Part shown: positions 40,988 to 50,188 of the stretch, in pieces
How the letters are laid out: each line of letters opens with the position of its first letter
Position numbering within the stretch: position 1 is the stretch's first letter
Assembly (NCBI RefSeq): GCF_026421305.1
Contig: NZ_JAPJBQ010000001.1
Location: forward strand, 372,001 to 436,000
From: Dyella silvae
GTDB lineage: Bacteria > Pseudomonadota > Gammaproteobacteria > Xanthomonadales > Rhodanobacteraceae
DNA length: 64,000 bases
Reading direction: 5' to 3'
Translations under genes and position numbers: made by a program
Notes under the pieces: generated by a model
Told to the model about the DNA's origin: nothing
The model's input: only the letters and a program-made list of their open reading frames with translations
Databases searched by the model: none

Positions 40988-43255
40988 ATGTTCAGCAAGG
41001 ATCTCGAAGTCACCATTGGCCAGTGCTACAAGCAGGCCCGCGAGCAACGTCATGAATTCATGACGGTGGAGCACCTGCTGCTCGCACTCACCGAAAACCA
41101 GTCGGCCCTGGGCGCCCTGCGTGCCTGTGGCGTTGACCTGCCGCGCCTGACGCGCGAGCTGGAAAAGATCATTGCCGAAACCGTGCCGGTACTGCCGCAC
41201 GGGGACGAGCGTGATACTCAGCCCACGCTGGGCTTCCAGCGCGTACTGCAGCGCGCGGTTTACCACGTGCAGTCCTCGGGCCGTAAGGAAGTCACCGGCG
41301 CCAACGTGCTGGTGGCCATCTTCGGCGAGAAGGATTCGCACGCCGTGTATTTCCTGCACCAGCAGGAGATCACCCGGCTCGACGTGGTCAACTACATTTC
41401 GCACGGCATCGCCAAGATTGGCGACGAGCCGTCGCAGAGCATGCCGGGCTCGGAGCGCGAGTCGGAAGACGGCGAGCCCAAGGGTAACCCGCTCAGCGAG
41501 TACGCCAGCAACCTCAATGAGCTGGCGCTGGAAGGCAAGATCGACCCGCTGATCGGCCGCCAGGACGAAATCGAGCGCACCATCCAGGTGCTGTGCCGCC
41601 GCCGCAAAAACAACCCGCTTTACGTGGGTGAGGCTGGCGTGGGCAAGACCGCTCTGGCAGAGGGCCTGGCCAAGCGCATCGTCGATGGCGACGTGCCCGA
41701 AGTGCTGGAGAACGCCACCATCTGGTCGCTGGACCTGGGCGCGCTCGTTGCGGGCACCAAGTACCGCGGCGATTTCGAGAAGCGCCTGAAGGCGGTGATC
41801 GGTCAGCTGAAGAAGCAGCCGGGTGCGATTCTGTTTATCGATGAGATCCACACCATCATCGGTGCGGGTTCCGCCTCGGGCGGCACCATGGACGCGAGCA
41901 ACCTGATCAAGCCCATGCTGGCGTCGGGTGAGCTGCGTTGCATCGGATCCACGACGTTTCAGGAATTCCGCGGCATCTTCGAGAAGGACCGCGCACTGGC
42001 TCGCCGCTTCCAGAAGATCGACGTGGTCGAGCCGACCGTGGCCGACAGCTTCGAGATTCTCAAGGGCCTGCGTTCGCGTTTCGAAGAGCACCACAACGTC
42101 ACCTATACCAGCGAAGCCCTGAAGGCCGCGGTGGACCTGTCGGTGAAGCACATTCCCGACCGCCTGCTGCCCGACAAGGCCATCGACGTGATCGATGAAG
42201 CCGGCGCCCGCCAGCGCCTGCTGCCGGCCGACCAGCGCACGGGTAAGGTCGATGTGCCCGAGGTCGAGTACATCGTTGCCAAGATGGCGCGCATCCCGGC
42301 CAAGCAGGTGTCGGCGTCGGATCGCGACGTGCTGAAGAACCTCGAGCGCAACCTCAAGATGGTGGTGTTCGGTCAGGACCAGGCCATCGAGGCGCTCGCT
42401 GCCTCGATCAAGATGGCCCGCTCGGGCCTTGCCGACCCGTCCAAGCCGATCGGTTGCTTCCTGCTGGCCGGCCCCACCGGCGTAGGCAAGACGGAGGTGA
42501 CCAAGCAGCTGGCGATGCAGCTCGGCATCGAGATGATCCGCTTTGACATGTCCGAGTACATGGAAGCGCATTCGGTCTCGCGTCTGGTCGGCGCGCCCCC
42601 GGGCTATGTCGGCTTTGATCAGGGCGGTTTGCTCACCGAGGCGGTGACCAAGCACCCGCATGCCGTGTTGCTGCTCGATGAAATCGAGAAGGCGCACCCG
42701 GATGTGTACAACATCCTGTTGCAGGTGATGGACCGCGGCGTGCTCACCGACACCAACGGTCGCGAGGCGAACTTCAAGAACGTGATCGTGGTGATGACCA
42801 CCAACGCAGGTGCGCAGCAGGCGTCGCGTCGCGGCATCGGCTTCGTCAAGCAGAACCATACGATGGACGCGATGGAGGTGATCCGCCGCATGTTCACGCC
42901 GGAGTTCCGCAACCGTCTGGATGCGGTCATCCAGTTCAATGCGCTGGACTTTGACCACATTCTGCGCGTGGTCGACAAGTTCCTGATCGAACTGGAGTCC
43001 CAGCTCACTGAGAAGCATGTGAGCCTGGACGTCGACGCCGATGCCCGCCGCTGGCTGGCCGAGCACGGCTTCGATCCGCAGATGGGCGCGCGTCCGATGG
43101 CTCGCGTCATCCTGGAGAAGGTGAAGCGTCCGCTGGCCGACGAGCTGCTGTTCGGCAAGCTGGCCGAGGGCGGCAAGGTGCGCCTCAGCGTTGCCGATGG
43201 CGAGCTGGTGGTGACTACCGAGGCGGCCGAGACGCTGCCGGCGACGGTGACCTGA
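40988..43255 (+). CDS. clpA: ATP-dependent Clp protease ATPase subunit ClpA
   Basis: 755-residue AAA+ unfoldase that feeds ClpP and takes substrates from ClpS. An N-terminal Clp-N repeat domain spans about 1-145. AAA1 has Walker A GEAGVGKT and AAA2 has GPTGVGKT. The ClpP-docking loop reads RRGIGFVKQ, with IGF in place of the E. coli IGL. The middle region lacks the long ClpB coiled coil, which confirms ClpA. Stop at 43255, then a strong terminator. Confidence 0.97.
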   Translation: MFSKDLEVTIGQCYKQAREQRHEFMTVEHLLLALTENQSALGALRACGVDLPRLTRELEKIIAETVPVLPHGDERDTQPTLGFQRVLQRAVYHVQSSGRKEVTGANVLVAIFGEKDSHAVYFLHQQEITRLDVVNYISHGIAKIGDEPSQSMPGSERESEDGEPKGNPLSEYASNLNELALEGKIDPLIGRQDEIERTIQVLCRRRKNNPLYVGEAGVGKTALAEGLAKRIVDGDVPEVLENATIWSLDLGALVAGTKYRGDFEKRLKAVIGQLKKQPGAILFIDEIHTIIGAGSASGGTMDASNLIKPMLASGELRCIGSTTFQEFRGIFEKDRALARRFQKIDVVEPTVADSFEILKGLRSRFEEHHNVTYTSEALKAAVDLSVKHIPDRLLPDKAIDVIDEAGARQRLLPADQRTGKVDVPEVEYIVAKMARIPAKQVSASDRDVLKNLERNLKMVVFGQDQAIEALAASIKMARSGLADPSKPIGCFLLAGPTGVGKTEVTKQLAMQLGIEMIRFDMSEYMEAHSVSRLVGAPPGYVGFDQGGLLTEAVTKHPHAVLLLDEIEKAHPDVYNILLQVMDRGVLTDTNGREANFKNVIVVMTTNAGAQQASRRGIGFVKQNHTMDAMEVIRRMFTPEFRNRLDAVIQFNALDFDHILRVVDKFLIELESQLTEKHVSLDVDADARRWLAEHGFDPQMGARPMARVILEKVKRPLADELLFGKLAEGGKVRLSVADGELVVTTEAAETLPATVT

Positions 43256-43277
43256 CCGCCGCCCTTCGGGAAGCAAC

Positions 43278-43312
43278 GAAAAAAGGCCGCGTATGACGCG
43301 GCCTTTTTTTCT
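43278..43312 (+). terminator. Bidirectional intrinsic terminator after clpA
   Basis: AGGCCGCGT-ATG-ACGCGGCCT with an A-run before and seven T after. It ends clpA transcription and, read from the other strand, can end infA. Confidence 0.92.
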
Positions 43313-43317
43313 TCCCT

Positions 43318-43397
43318 TGCAGGAGCGCACTGGTGCGCGACAACCTACGGAGCGGGAATCATGGATCTCTGCGGTCGCGCACGAGTGCGCTCCTGCA
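43318..43397. repeat. Second REP-type inverted repeat (GGAGCGCAC family)
   Basis: Units at 43318-43341 and 43374-43397 are reverse complements over 24 nt with one mismatch (GCAGGAGCGCACTNGTGCGC core). The form resembles the GTAGGAGCG-type REP/BIME sequences of Pseudomonas and Xanthomonads. It is distinct from the CGTCATCCCGG family elsewhere in the window. Confidence 0.82.
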
Positions 43398-43406
43398 GAA
43401 GAGTCA

Positions 43407-43625
43407 TTACTTCATGCGGTAGGTGATACGTCCCTTGGTCAGGTCGTACGGTGTCATCTCTACCTTCACCTTGTCGCCGGTGAGGATTCGGATGTAGTGC
43501 TTGCGCATGCGGCCGGAAATGTGGGCCGTGATGACGTGGCCGTTTTCCAGCTGCACGCGGAACATGGTGTTGGGCAGGGTCTCCTGGACCGTGCCTTCCA
43601 TTTCGATGACGTCGTCTTTGGCCAT
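43407..43625 (-). CDS. infA: Translation initiation factor IF-1
   Basis: 72-residue S1/OB-fold protein that blocks the ribosomal A site at initiation. The whole sequence is canonical, from [19 protein letters not shown] to [13 protein letters not shown]. Start ATG 43625 matches the invariant N-terminus. Convergent with clpA, as in many gammaproteobacteria. Confidence 0.97.
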   Translation of the reverse strand: MAKDDVIEMEGTVQETLPNTMFRVQLENGHVITAHISGRMRKHYIRILTGDKVKVEMTPYDLTKGRITYRMK

Positions 43626-43707
43626 GCGTTCCGGTGGGGCGAGAGCAGCCGTCATGGCCGCGTAAGCGGTCGATTATGCCACGGAAGTTCCGATGGTTAA
43701 AGAAACA

Positions 43708-43983
43708 TCAGCCGAAATGCTCTTCCAGCTTGCGACGGATCTCCTGTTCGACCATGCCCTTGAGCGGGGCCAGCATCATGCCCAGCTCGGCCGTGACCTG
43801 GATGGCGTCAGGGCCTACGGCAATGCTGCCGTTCACGCCGGGACGGGAAAAACGCAGGGTGTCGCCTTGCCACTGGCCCTCCATCCCGAACTTTTCCTGC
43901 ATACGCGCGGCCACCTTGTCGACCACGGCCCGGGCCTCGGCAATGGGGAGCTGGTGCGGACGGCGGATATCGATCTTGGGCAT
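43708..43983 (-). CDS. Polyhydroxyalkanoic acid system family protein
   Basis: 91 residues. The pattern (IDIRRPHQLPIAEARAVVDK, FSRPGVNGSIAVGPDAIQVT, AELGMMLAPLKGMVEQEIRR) matches the small PHA_gran_rgn/TIGR02610 family, often found near polyhydroxyalkanoate genes but of unclear function. No PHA synthase is in the window. Start ATG 43983 fits the family N-terminus MPKIDI. Confidence 0.82.
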   Translation of the reverse strand: MPKIDIRRPHQLPIAEARAVVDKVAARMQEKFGMEGQWQGDTLRFSRPGVNGSIAVGPDAIQVTAELGMMLAPLKGMVEQEIRRKLEEHFG

Positions 43984-44085
43984 GGGAAGGCTCCTGAACA
44001 GGCAAACGCCCATGGTATGCCAGATGGGCTCGGAGAGAGTGCACGCATCTGTTAGAGTCCCGGCCGTCTATCGACTGGTTCACTG

Positions 44086-44853
44086 ATGCGCATCGAGTTT
44101 CCCAATTCAGCCCGAGAGGACTTTCACTGGGACGCTCCTGCGTTGCGTATCGGCAGTGCGCCGGATAACGATCTGATCCTTGCGGCGCATCAGGCCAGCG
44201 CTTATCACCTGCGTATTCAACTGGATCGCCGCGGCTGGGTGCTGCAGGTACTTCCGCAAGGCGGTCGCATCTACGTCAATGCGCGCCCGGTACGTGAAAA
44301 GGCGCTGGTGCGCCCTGGCGACATCCTCAGCGTAGGCGACTGCCGCATGCTTCTGCGTACGGACGAGGAGCCAGCCCACAGCCTGCCTGTGACCGTACCT
44401 GCTGAGGGGCGTTGCACGGTGGCGCTGCGTGCGGTGGCCGGCCCCCTCTCAGGTCGTGTCCAGTCGCTCCAGAACAGGCTGGAGCTCGGTCCGCTCGGGC
44501 GCATTCCGCTGGAATTGCCGCAAGGCGAGACTGCTTCGCTGGTGGTGTTCTGGCGTGATGGCTTGCTGCAACTCGAGGCAGGGCAGCGTTCGGCCCGCTA
44601 TCCGCTGCGGGTCAATGGCGTGCCCGTCGAACAGGCCACCCTGCGGCCAGGCGATCAGATCGGCCTGGGCATGCACCGTTTTGTCGTCGACGCACCGGGG
44701 CTGGAACCCGAGCCCGAGATGCCTCAGCCGGAGCCCGAGCACACCCATTTGCCGGAAGAAGATGCCGGTCCACGCGGTGAGGTGTGGTGGCTGATCGCCA
44801 CGGCGGCGGTGCTGGCGTTGGGCATCGCGGTGGCGCTGCTGGTGCGCTTCTGA
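44086..44853 (+). CDS. FHA-domain membrane protein
   Basis: 255 residues. An N-terminal forkhead-associated-like domain spans about 15-95, with RIGSAPDNDLILA and ASAYHLRIQ in place of the usual GR/N...SR..H pattern, and NARPVREKALVRPGD. Residues about 110-205 look like a second, more diverged copy (PLGRIPLELP, NGVPVEQATLRPGDQIGLG). A Pro/Glu linker leads to one C-terminal membrane helix (WWLIATAAVLALGIAVALLV), giving a tail-anchored cytoplasmic protein. FHA domains bind phospho-threonine; no Ser/Thr kinase or type VI genes are nearby. Confidence 0.75.
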   Translation: MRIEFPNSAREDFHWDAPALRIGSAPDNDLILAAHQASAYHLRIQLDRRGWVLQVLPQGGRIYVNARPVREKALVRPGDILSVGDCRMLLRTDEEPAHSLPVTVPAEGRCTVALRAVAGPLSGRVQSLQNRLELGPLGRIPLELPQGETASLVVFWRDGLLQLEAGQRSARYPLRVNGVPVEQATLRPGDQIGLGMHRFVVDAPGLEPEPEMPQPEPEHTHLPEEDAGPRGEVWWLIATAAVLALGIAVALLVRF

Positions 44854-44891
44854 GGTAGCCAGCGGGCCGTTTGCAGACACCTTTCCACGGG

Positions 44892-44922
44892 TTGACGCTA
44901 CATTGCTGCGACGCGGCATAAT
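44892..44922 (+). promoter_or_regulatory. Possible promoter of serC-pheA-aroA
   Basis: TTGACG (44892-44897) and CATAAT (44917-44922) are separated by 19 nt. Transcription would start near 44929, which leaves the GTG at 44953, not an earlier GTG at 44926, as the usable serC start. Confidence 0.45.
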
Positions 44923-44952
44923 GCGGTGACTCGTCCCGCGAAGGCTTCATCA

Positions 44953-46038
44953 GTGAGCAGACTCTGGAATTTCAGCGCCGGCCCGGCCGCGCTGCCGCAA
45001 CCGGTGCTGGAACGCGCCCAGCGCGAATTGTTGGATTGGAATGGTTGTGGCGCCTCCGTCATGGAGTTGTCCCATCGCGGCAAGCTCTTCATGGGGCTGG
45101 CCCGGCAAGCCGAGGCGGATCTGCGCGAGTTGCTCGCGATTCCCGAGAACTATGCGGTGCTGTTTCTGCAGGGCGGCGCCACGCAGCATTTCGCCCAGAT
45201 CCCGATGAACCTCGCGGGCGAGGGCGACAGCGCCGATTACATCGTCACCGGCCACTGGAGCGAGAAGGCGGTGAGTGAGGCGGCGCCTTACGTGAAGGTG
45301 AATGTCGCCGCCACCAGCAAGGATGAGCACTATCTGCGCCGGCCTCCGCGCGATACCTGGCAGCTCAATCCACGCGCAGCCTATGTGCATTACACGCCGA
45401 ACGAAACTATCCACGGCGTCGAGTTCCACGATATTCCGAATGTGGGCGAGGTGCCGCTGGTGGCGGACATGTCGTCCGACATTCTGTCCGGCCCCATCGA
45501 CGTATCGAAGTTCGGGCTGATTTATGCCGGCGCGCAGAAGAACATCGGCCCGTCCGGCCTGGTGGTGATGATCATCCGCCGCGACCTCCTCGAGCGTGCG
45601 TCGCGGCCGATGGCGCGCATCTTCCGCTATGCCGATCATGCGGCCAACGATTCCATGCTCAACACCCCCAATACCTGGGGCTGGTACCTCGCGGGCCTGA
45701 CCTTCCAGTGGCTGAAAGAGCAGGGCGGCCTTGCGGTGATGCACGAGCGCAACCAAGCCAAGGCGGATTTGCTGTACGGCGCCATCGACGGCTCCGGCGG
45801 CTATTACCGCAACCCGGTGGAGCACGCGTCGCGTTCGCGCATGAATGTGCCGTTCACGCTGCATGACAGTGCGCTGGATGCCGATTTCCTCAAGGAATCG
45901 GAGGCGGCGGGCTTGCTTGCACTGAAGGGCCACAAGGCGCTGGGCGGCATGCGTGCGTCGCTCTACAACGCGGTGCCGCTTGAAGCGGTGCAGGCGCTGG
46001 TGGCCTTCATGGGTGATTTCGCAGAACGTCACGGATGA
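44953..46038 (+). CDS. serC: Phosphoserine aminotransferase
   Basis: PLP enzyme converting 3-phosphohydroxypyruvate to phosphoserine; it also serves pyridoxine synthesis. 361 residues (362 in E. coli). Conserved blocks: LWNFSAGPAALP, VMELSHR, QGGATQHFAQIPMNL, and the PLP lysine in YAGAQKNIGPSG. The start is GTG 44953, with GAAGG upstream; the family N-terminus begins at this point. pheA and aroA follow, the well-known serC-pheA-aroA cluster; hisC and tyrA, present in the Pseudomonas version, are absent. Confidence 0.95.
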   Translation: MSRLWNFSAGPAALPQPVLERAQRELLDWNGCGASVMELSHRGKLFMGLARQAEADLRELLAIPENYAVLFLQGGATQHFAQIPMNLAGEGDSADYIVTGHWSEKAVSEAAPYVKVNVAATSKDEHYLRRPPRDTWQLNPRAAYVHYTPNETIHGVEFHDIPNVGEVPLVADMSSDILSGPIDVSKFGLIYAGAQKNIGPSGLVVMIIRRDLLERASRPMARIFRYADHAANDSMLNTPNTWGWYLAGLTFQWLKEQGGLAVMHERNQAKADLLYGAIDGSGGYYRNPVEHASRSRMNVPFTLHDSALDADFLKESEAAGLLALKGHKALGGMRASLYNAVPLEAVQALVAFMGDFAERHG

Positions 46039-46116
46039 AACCGTTGCACGGTGGTGGGGTATCGGGGACTATCCCCGGTTCCCCATTTGGACTTCTTTCC
46101 CTCCAAGCCACACGAC

Positions 46117-47205
46117 ATGACCGATAAGAAATCCTCGCTTTCCGACGTGCGCGAGCGCATCGACAGTATCGATCAGCAGATCCAGCAGCTGATTTCCGAG
46201 CGCGCCGGCTGGGCGCAGGAAGTGGCGCGCGTCAAGGGTGAAGGGCTCTCGGCCATCGACTATTACCGCCCGGAGCGCGAGGCGCACGTGTTGCGCATGG
46301 TGGTGGATCGCAATCACGGTCCGCTGTCCGACACCGAGATGGTGCGGCTGTTTCGCGAGATCATGTCCTCCTGCCTTGCGCAGGAAGATCCGCTCAAGGT
46401 GGGCTTTCTCGGCCCAGAGGGCACCTTCAGCGAGCAGGCCGTGCGCAAGCATTTCGGTCACGCCGCTTACGGTCTGCCGTTGGGAAGCATCGAGGAGGTG
46501 TTTCAGGAAGTCGCCGCAGGCCATGCCGATTTTGGCGTGGTGCCGGTAGAGAATTCCGGGCAGGGCATGATCCAGGTGACACTGGATATGTTCCTCACTT
46601 CCGAGGCCACTATCTGCGGCGAAGTAGAGCTTCGTGTTCACCAGTGCCTGCATTCGCTGCAAGGCAGGCTGGAAGACATCAAGCGCGTATACGCGCATGC
46701 GCAATCGTTGCAGCAGTGCAAAACCTGGCTGCGCATTAACTTGCCGGGTGTTGAATGCATTGCCGTCAGCAGCAATGCCGAAGCTGCCCGTCTGGCGCGG
46801 CACGCCGATGATGCAGCGGCCATCGCAGGCGAAACAGCGGGCCGCGTGTACGGCCTCAAGACGGTGGCGCAGGCCATCGAGGATCGCGCCGACAACACCA
46901 CGCGCTTCCTGGTCATCGGTCGCTCGCTATTTCCGCCTTCGGGCAACGATCGCACGTCGCTGCTGATCACGGTGAACGACAAGCCGGGCGCGCTGTACCA
47001 CGTGCTCAAGCCGTTTGCCGATCATGGCGTCAGCCTCAATCGCATCGAGTCGCGTCCGGCGCATTCGGGCAAGTGGCAGTACGCGTTCTTCATCGACGTA
47101 TCCGGCCATATCAATGACGGACCGATGCAGGCGGCGATGGCGGAGATGGGCGAAGCCGCCGCCAAGGTGCGCGTGCTCGGCTCCTACCCGGTGGCACTGC
47201 CCTGA
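46117..47205 (+). CDS. pheA: P-protein: chorismate mutase/prephenate dehydratase
   Basis: Bifunctional enzyme of phenylalanine synthesis. 362 residues: an AroQ chorismate mutase (1-90, LSDVRERIDSIDQQIQQLIS), prephenate dehydratase (about 95-270, GFLGPEGTFSEQA and the DNTTRFLVIG motif), and a C-terminal ACT domain with the Phe-binding ESRP (RIESRPAH). Start ATG 46117. It is 78 nt after serC and 41 nt before aroA. Feedback inhibition by Phe is expected from the intact ACT motif. Confidence 0.96.
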   Translation: MTDKKSSLSDVRERIDSIDQQIQQLISERAGWAQEVARVKGEGLSAIDYYRPEREAHVLRMVVDRNHGPLSDTEMVRLFREIMSSCLAQEDPLKVGFLGPEGTFSEQAVRKHFGHAAYGLPLGSIEEVFQEVAAGHADFGVVPVENSGQGMIQVTLDMFLTSEATICGEVELRVHQCLHSLQGRLEDIKRVYAHAQSLQQCKTWLRINLPGVECIAVSSNAEAARLARHADDAAAIAGETAGRVYGLKTVAQAIEDRADNTTRFLVIGRSLFPPSGNDRTSLLITVNDKPGALYHVLKPFADHGVSLNRIESRPAHSGKWQYAFFIDVSGHINDGPMQAAMAEMGEAAAKVRVLGSYPVALP

Positions 47206-47246
47206 TACCTGTGTGACCGCCGTCGCTGTGGTCACTGGAGAAGCTT

Positions 47247-48551
47247 GTGAGTCGACTCGACTGGACCAGTCATAACGGCCATGCGCTGCACGGCAGCGTA
47301 CGTGTGCCGGGCGACAAATCGGTGTCGCATCGCGCCCTGATGCTGGGTGCGCTGGCAGATGGTACCTCGCACATCCGAGGCTTCCTCGAAGGTGAAGACA
47401 CACGCGCTACGGCGGCCGTGCTGCAGCAGCTGGGCGTGCGTATCGAAACGCCTGCGGATGGTGAGCGCGTGGTGCATGGCGTGGGCCTGCACGGTTTGCG
47501 CGGCACCACGCAGCCGCTGGATTGTGGCAACGCCGGCACCGGCATGCGCCTGCTCACCGGGCTGCTCGCCGGGCAAGCCTTCGACAGCACGCTGGTCGGC
47601 GACGAATCGCTGTCGAAGCGCCCCATGCGCCGCGTGACCGATCCGCTGGCAAGCATGGGCGCGAAAATCGATACGCAGGAAGGCTTGCCGCCGCTGCATG
47701 TACGTGGCGGTCAGCGGTTGCATGGCATCTCGTACACGCTGCCGGTCGCCAGTGCGCAAGTGAAATCGGCGCTGCTGCTAGCGGGTCTTTACGCGCAGGG
47801 CGAGACCGTGGTCATCGAACCCCATCCCACGCGCGATTACACGGAGCGTATGCTGACCGCCTTTGGTTGGCCCATCGAGTTTTCTCCTGGTCGCGCGCGC
47901 CTGAGTGGCGGGCATGCGTTGCGCGCCATGGATGTGGATGTGCCGGCGGACTTTTCTTCCGCTGCCTTTTTTCTGGTCGCAGCAAGCGTGGTTCCGGGCT
48001 CGAAACTGCGCTTGCCTGCGGTGGGTTTGAACCCCCGCCGCACGGGGCTTCTGCAGGCCCTGCGCCTGATGGGAGCCGATATCCGCATCGAGAATGAGCG
48101 CGAAAGTGGCGGTGAACCCGTCGGCGACTTGCTGGTGCGTTACGCGCCGCTGCATGGCATCGAGCTGCCAGAAGCGCTGGTGCCCGACATGATCGATGAA
48201 TTCCCGGTGCTGTTTGTGGCCGCTGCTGCCGCCAAGGGGCGTACGGTCGTGCGCGGTGCAGCCGAGCTGCGTGTGAAGGAGTCGGATCGCATTGCCACCA
48301 TGGCGGCAGGTCTGCGCGCGCTGGGCGTGTCCATCGAAGAGGCGCCAGATGGCGCCACGATCGAGGGCGGCAGCATCGATGGCGGCGTCATCGAGAGCCA
48401 TGGTGATCACCGCATCGCGATGAGTTTTGCGGTGGCGGGTTTGGTGGCCGCCGGCCCTGTGCGTATCAACGACTGCACCAACGTCGCGACGTCGTTTCCG
48501 GGGTTTCTGGAGCTGGCCAACGGGTGCGGCTTCCAGCTCAAGACAGCCTGA
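47247..48551 (+). CDS. aroA: 3-phosphoshikimate 1-carboxyvinyltransferase (EPSP synthase)
   Basis: Sixth step of the shikimate pathway, joining PEP to shikimate-3-phosphate. 434 residues. The N-terminal [20 protein letters not shown] motif and the [12 protein letters not shown] segment are intact. The Gly-Ala pattern around GNAGT is of the class common outside the enterics. The start is GTG 47247, with CTGGAG upstream. Third gene of serC-pheA-aroA; kdsB follows after 77 nt. Confidence 0.96.
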   Translation: MSRLDWTSHNGHALHGSVRVPGDKSVSHRALMLGALADGTSHIRGFLEGEDTRATAAVLQQLGVRIETPADGERVVHGVGLHGLRGTTQPLDCGNAGTGMRLLTGLLAGQAFDSTLVGDESLSKRPMRRVTDPLASMGAKIDTQEGLPPLHVRGGQRLHGISYTLPVASAQVKSALLLAGLYAQGETVVIEPHPTRDYTERMLTAFGWPIEFSPGRARLSGGHALRAMDVDVPADFSSAAFFLVAASVVPGSKLRLPAVGLNPRRTGLLQALRLMGADIRIENERESGGEPVGDLLVRYAPLHGIELPEALVPDMIDEFPVLFVAAAAAKGRTVVRGAAELRVKESDRIATMAAGLRALGVSIEEAPDGATIEGGSIDGGVIESHGDHRIAMSFAVAGLVAAGPVRINDCTNVATSFPGFLELANGCGFQLKTA

Positions 48552-48628
48552 CAGGGGGCGCTCCCACGGAACTATCTCGCCGTGGGTGTGCTCAACCGCT
48601 AACCTTGGCGCTCCACCCCGAGGTCGCC

Positions 48629-49408
48629 ATGTCTACCGCCCTGCCTTCCTTCATCGTCGCCATCCCCGCCCGCTATGGCTCCACTCGCCTGCCGGCCAAA
48701 CCGCTGCGTGAGCTGGGCGGCGTGCCCATGGTGGTGCGCGTGGCGCAGCGTGCGCTGCAGGCGGGCGCGGCCCAGGTAGTGGTGGCGGTAGATGATCAGC
48801 GCGTTGCCGACGCTATCGCGGGGCAGGGCGTCGACGTATGCATGACGCGCATCGATCACGCGTCTGGCAGCGATCGCCTCGCCGAGTGCGCACTGCACTA
48901 TGGTTGGGCAGACGATGCCATTGTGGTGAATCTGCAGGGTGACGAGCCGTTTGCTCCCGCAGCCGGCATTCGCGAAGTGGCGCAAGCATTGGCGGAGGAC
49001 GATGCGCCGATGGCCACACTGGCCACGCCCATCAGCGACGCCCATGAGCTGTTCGATCCGAACGTCGTGAAGCTGGTGCGTACGGCAACCGGTCGTGCGC
49101 TCTACTTCAGCCGGGCACCGTTGCCGTGGGCGCGCGATGCATTCGCCGCACAACGCGATGCTTTGCCAGATGAAGTGCCCTTCCTGCGCCACATCGGCAT
49201 CTATGCCTATCGAGCCGGGTTTCTGAAGCGATATACGCAGTTGTCGCGCACGCCGCTGGAACAAGCCGAGTCGCTGGAGCAGTTGCGCGTGCTCGAGCAC
49301 GGCTTCCCCATTGCCGTACGTTTGACGCCGGAACCGTTCCCGCCGGGCATCGATACCGAGGCGGACGTGGAACGCGCCGAGCGTTGGCTGGCGCAGCGCA
49401 ACGGCTAG
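48629..49408 (+). CDS. kdsB: CMP-KDO synthetase
   Basis: Activates 3-deoxy-manno-octulosonate with CTP for LPS inner core synthesis. 259 residues. The nucleotide-binding start [19 protein letters not shown], the NLQGDEPF motif and the C-terminal [13 protein letters not shown] block are present. Start ATG 48629 has GAGG 4-8 nt upstream. The stop overlaps the end of a tiny convergent gene by 3 nt. Confidence 0.95.
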   Translation: MSTALPSFIVAIPARYGSTRLPAKPLRELGGVPMVVRVAQRALQAGAAQVVVAVDDQRVADAIAGQGVDVCMTRIDHASGSDRLAECALHYGWADDAIVVNLQGDEPFAPAAGIREVAQALAEDDAPMATLATPISDAHELFDPNVVKLVRTATGRALYFSRAPLPWARDAFAAQRDALPDEVPFLRHIGIYAYRAGFLKRYTQLSRTPLEQAESLEQLRVLEHGFPIAVRLTPEPFPPGIDTEADVERAERWLAQRNG

Positions 49409-49563
49409 TGCCGCCGCCGCACCATCACGATAAACAGGCCTGCCAATAGCAGGCCCAGTGCCAACCCGATGCCGGCACCCCACAAGGCACCCTGGGTTCC
49501 GCCTATGGCGTGGCCAATCAGAAACCCCAGTACGAACAATAAGGGTAGCGGCAGACAGCCCAT
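49405..49563 (-). CDS. 52-residue two-helix membrane protein
   Basis: Unknown. Two hydrophobic segments, [19 protein letters not shown] and [20 protein letters not shown], are rich in Gly, joined by a short turn and closed by RRRH. Start ATG 49563 has GGAGG on the minus strand at good spacing. The stop codon overlaps the kdsB stop region. The glycine-zipper-like pattern suggests helix packing or oligomers. It is short, but the ribosome site and composition support a real gene. Confidence 0.6.
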   Translation of the reverse strand: MGCLPLPLLFVLGFLIGHAIGGTQGALWGAGIGLALGLLLAGLFIVMVRRRH

Positions 49564-49676
49564 CGTCGATCCTCCGCGCCTATCGTGGCAGTGCATTGTC
49601 GCGTGAGGCAATGCCGTTGGCCCGGGCTTGCGCGTGACCGCACCCGCCCATAGTTTCTCCACGCGGCCTGTGCCGT

Positions 49677-50171
49677 ATGAGCAACAGCGACCTGATGACG
49701 CCGCAAACATCCCCAACGTCCATTCTCTTCGTTTGCCTGGGCAATATTTGCCGATCTCCGCTGGTCGAAGCGGTGGCGCGTCAGCGCTGTGCCGAAGCCG
49801 GATTGGATGTCAGGTTTGCATCCTGCGGCACGGGCAACTGGCATGTCGGCAAGGGGGCGGATCCACGCATGCTGGAGGCCGCAGCCGAGGCAGGTTATGA
49901 CCTTTCACAACATCGTGCGCGCCAGGTGCGTGCGGGGGATTTTCTCGCCTACGACTGGGTGCTGGCGATGGATGCCGACAACCTCGATGCATTGCTGCCG
50001 TTGCGCGGATCGCAGGGGGCGCCGGTCGAGTTGTTCCTGCCCTGGGCGGGCATCAGCGAGCCGGTAGAGTTTCCGGACCCTTACTTTGGCGATGAGGAAG
50101 GCTTCAGCGAAGCCGTAGCGCTGGCAGAGCGGGCGGTAGACGGCCTCATCGCACGCCTGCAGAGCCGTTGA
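49677..50171 (+). CDS. Low-molecular-weight protein-tyrosine phosphatase
   Basis: 164 residues. The phosphate-binding loop CLGNICRS (family C-x5-R-S) lies near residue 20 in ILFVCLGNICRSP, and the acid DPYF is in VEFPDPYFGDEEG. Cytosolic; bacterial homologues act on tyrosine kinases of exopolysaccharide systems, but no such kinase is here, so it is more like the housekeeping YfkJ type. uvrC starts 17 nt after its stop. Confidence 0.93.
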   Translation: MSNSDLMTPQTSPTSILFVCLGNICRSPLVEAVARQRCAEAGLDVRFASCGTGNWHVGKGADPRMLEAAAEAGYDLSQHRARQVRAGDFLAYDWVLAMDADNLDALLPLRGSQGAPVELFLPWAGISEPVEFPDPYFGDEEGFSEAVALAERAVDGLIARLQSR

Positions 50172-50188
50172 ACGGCTAGAATCAAACG

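Noticed and set aside
40898-43330. An 810-codon open frame antisense to clpA.
   Set aside because: Shadow of clpA; composition is low-complexity and its start lies in the clpA terminator.
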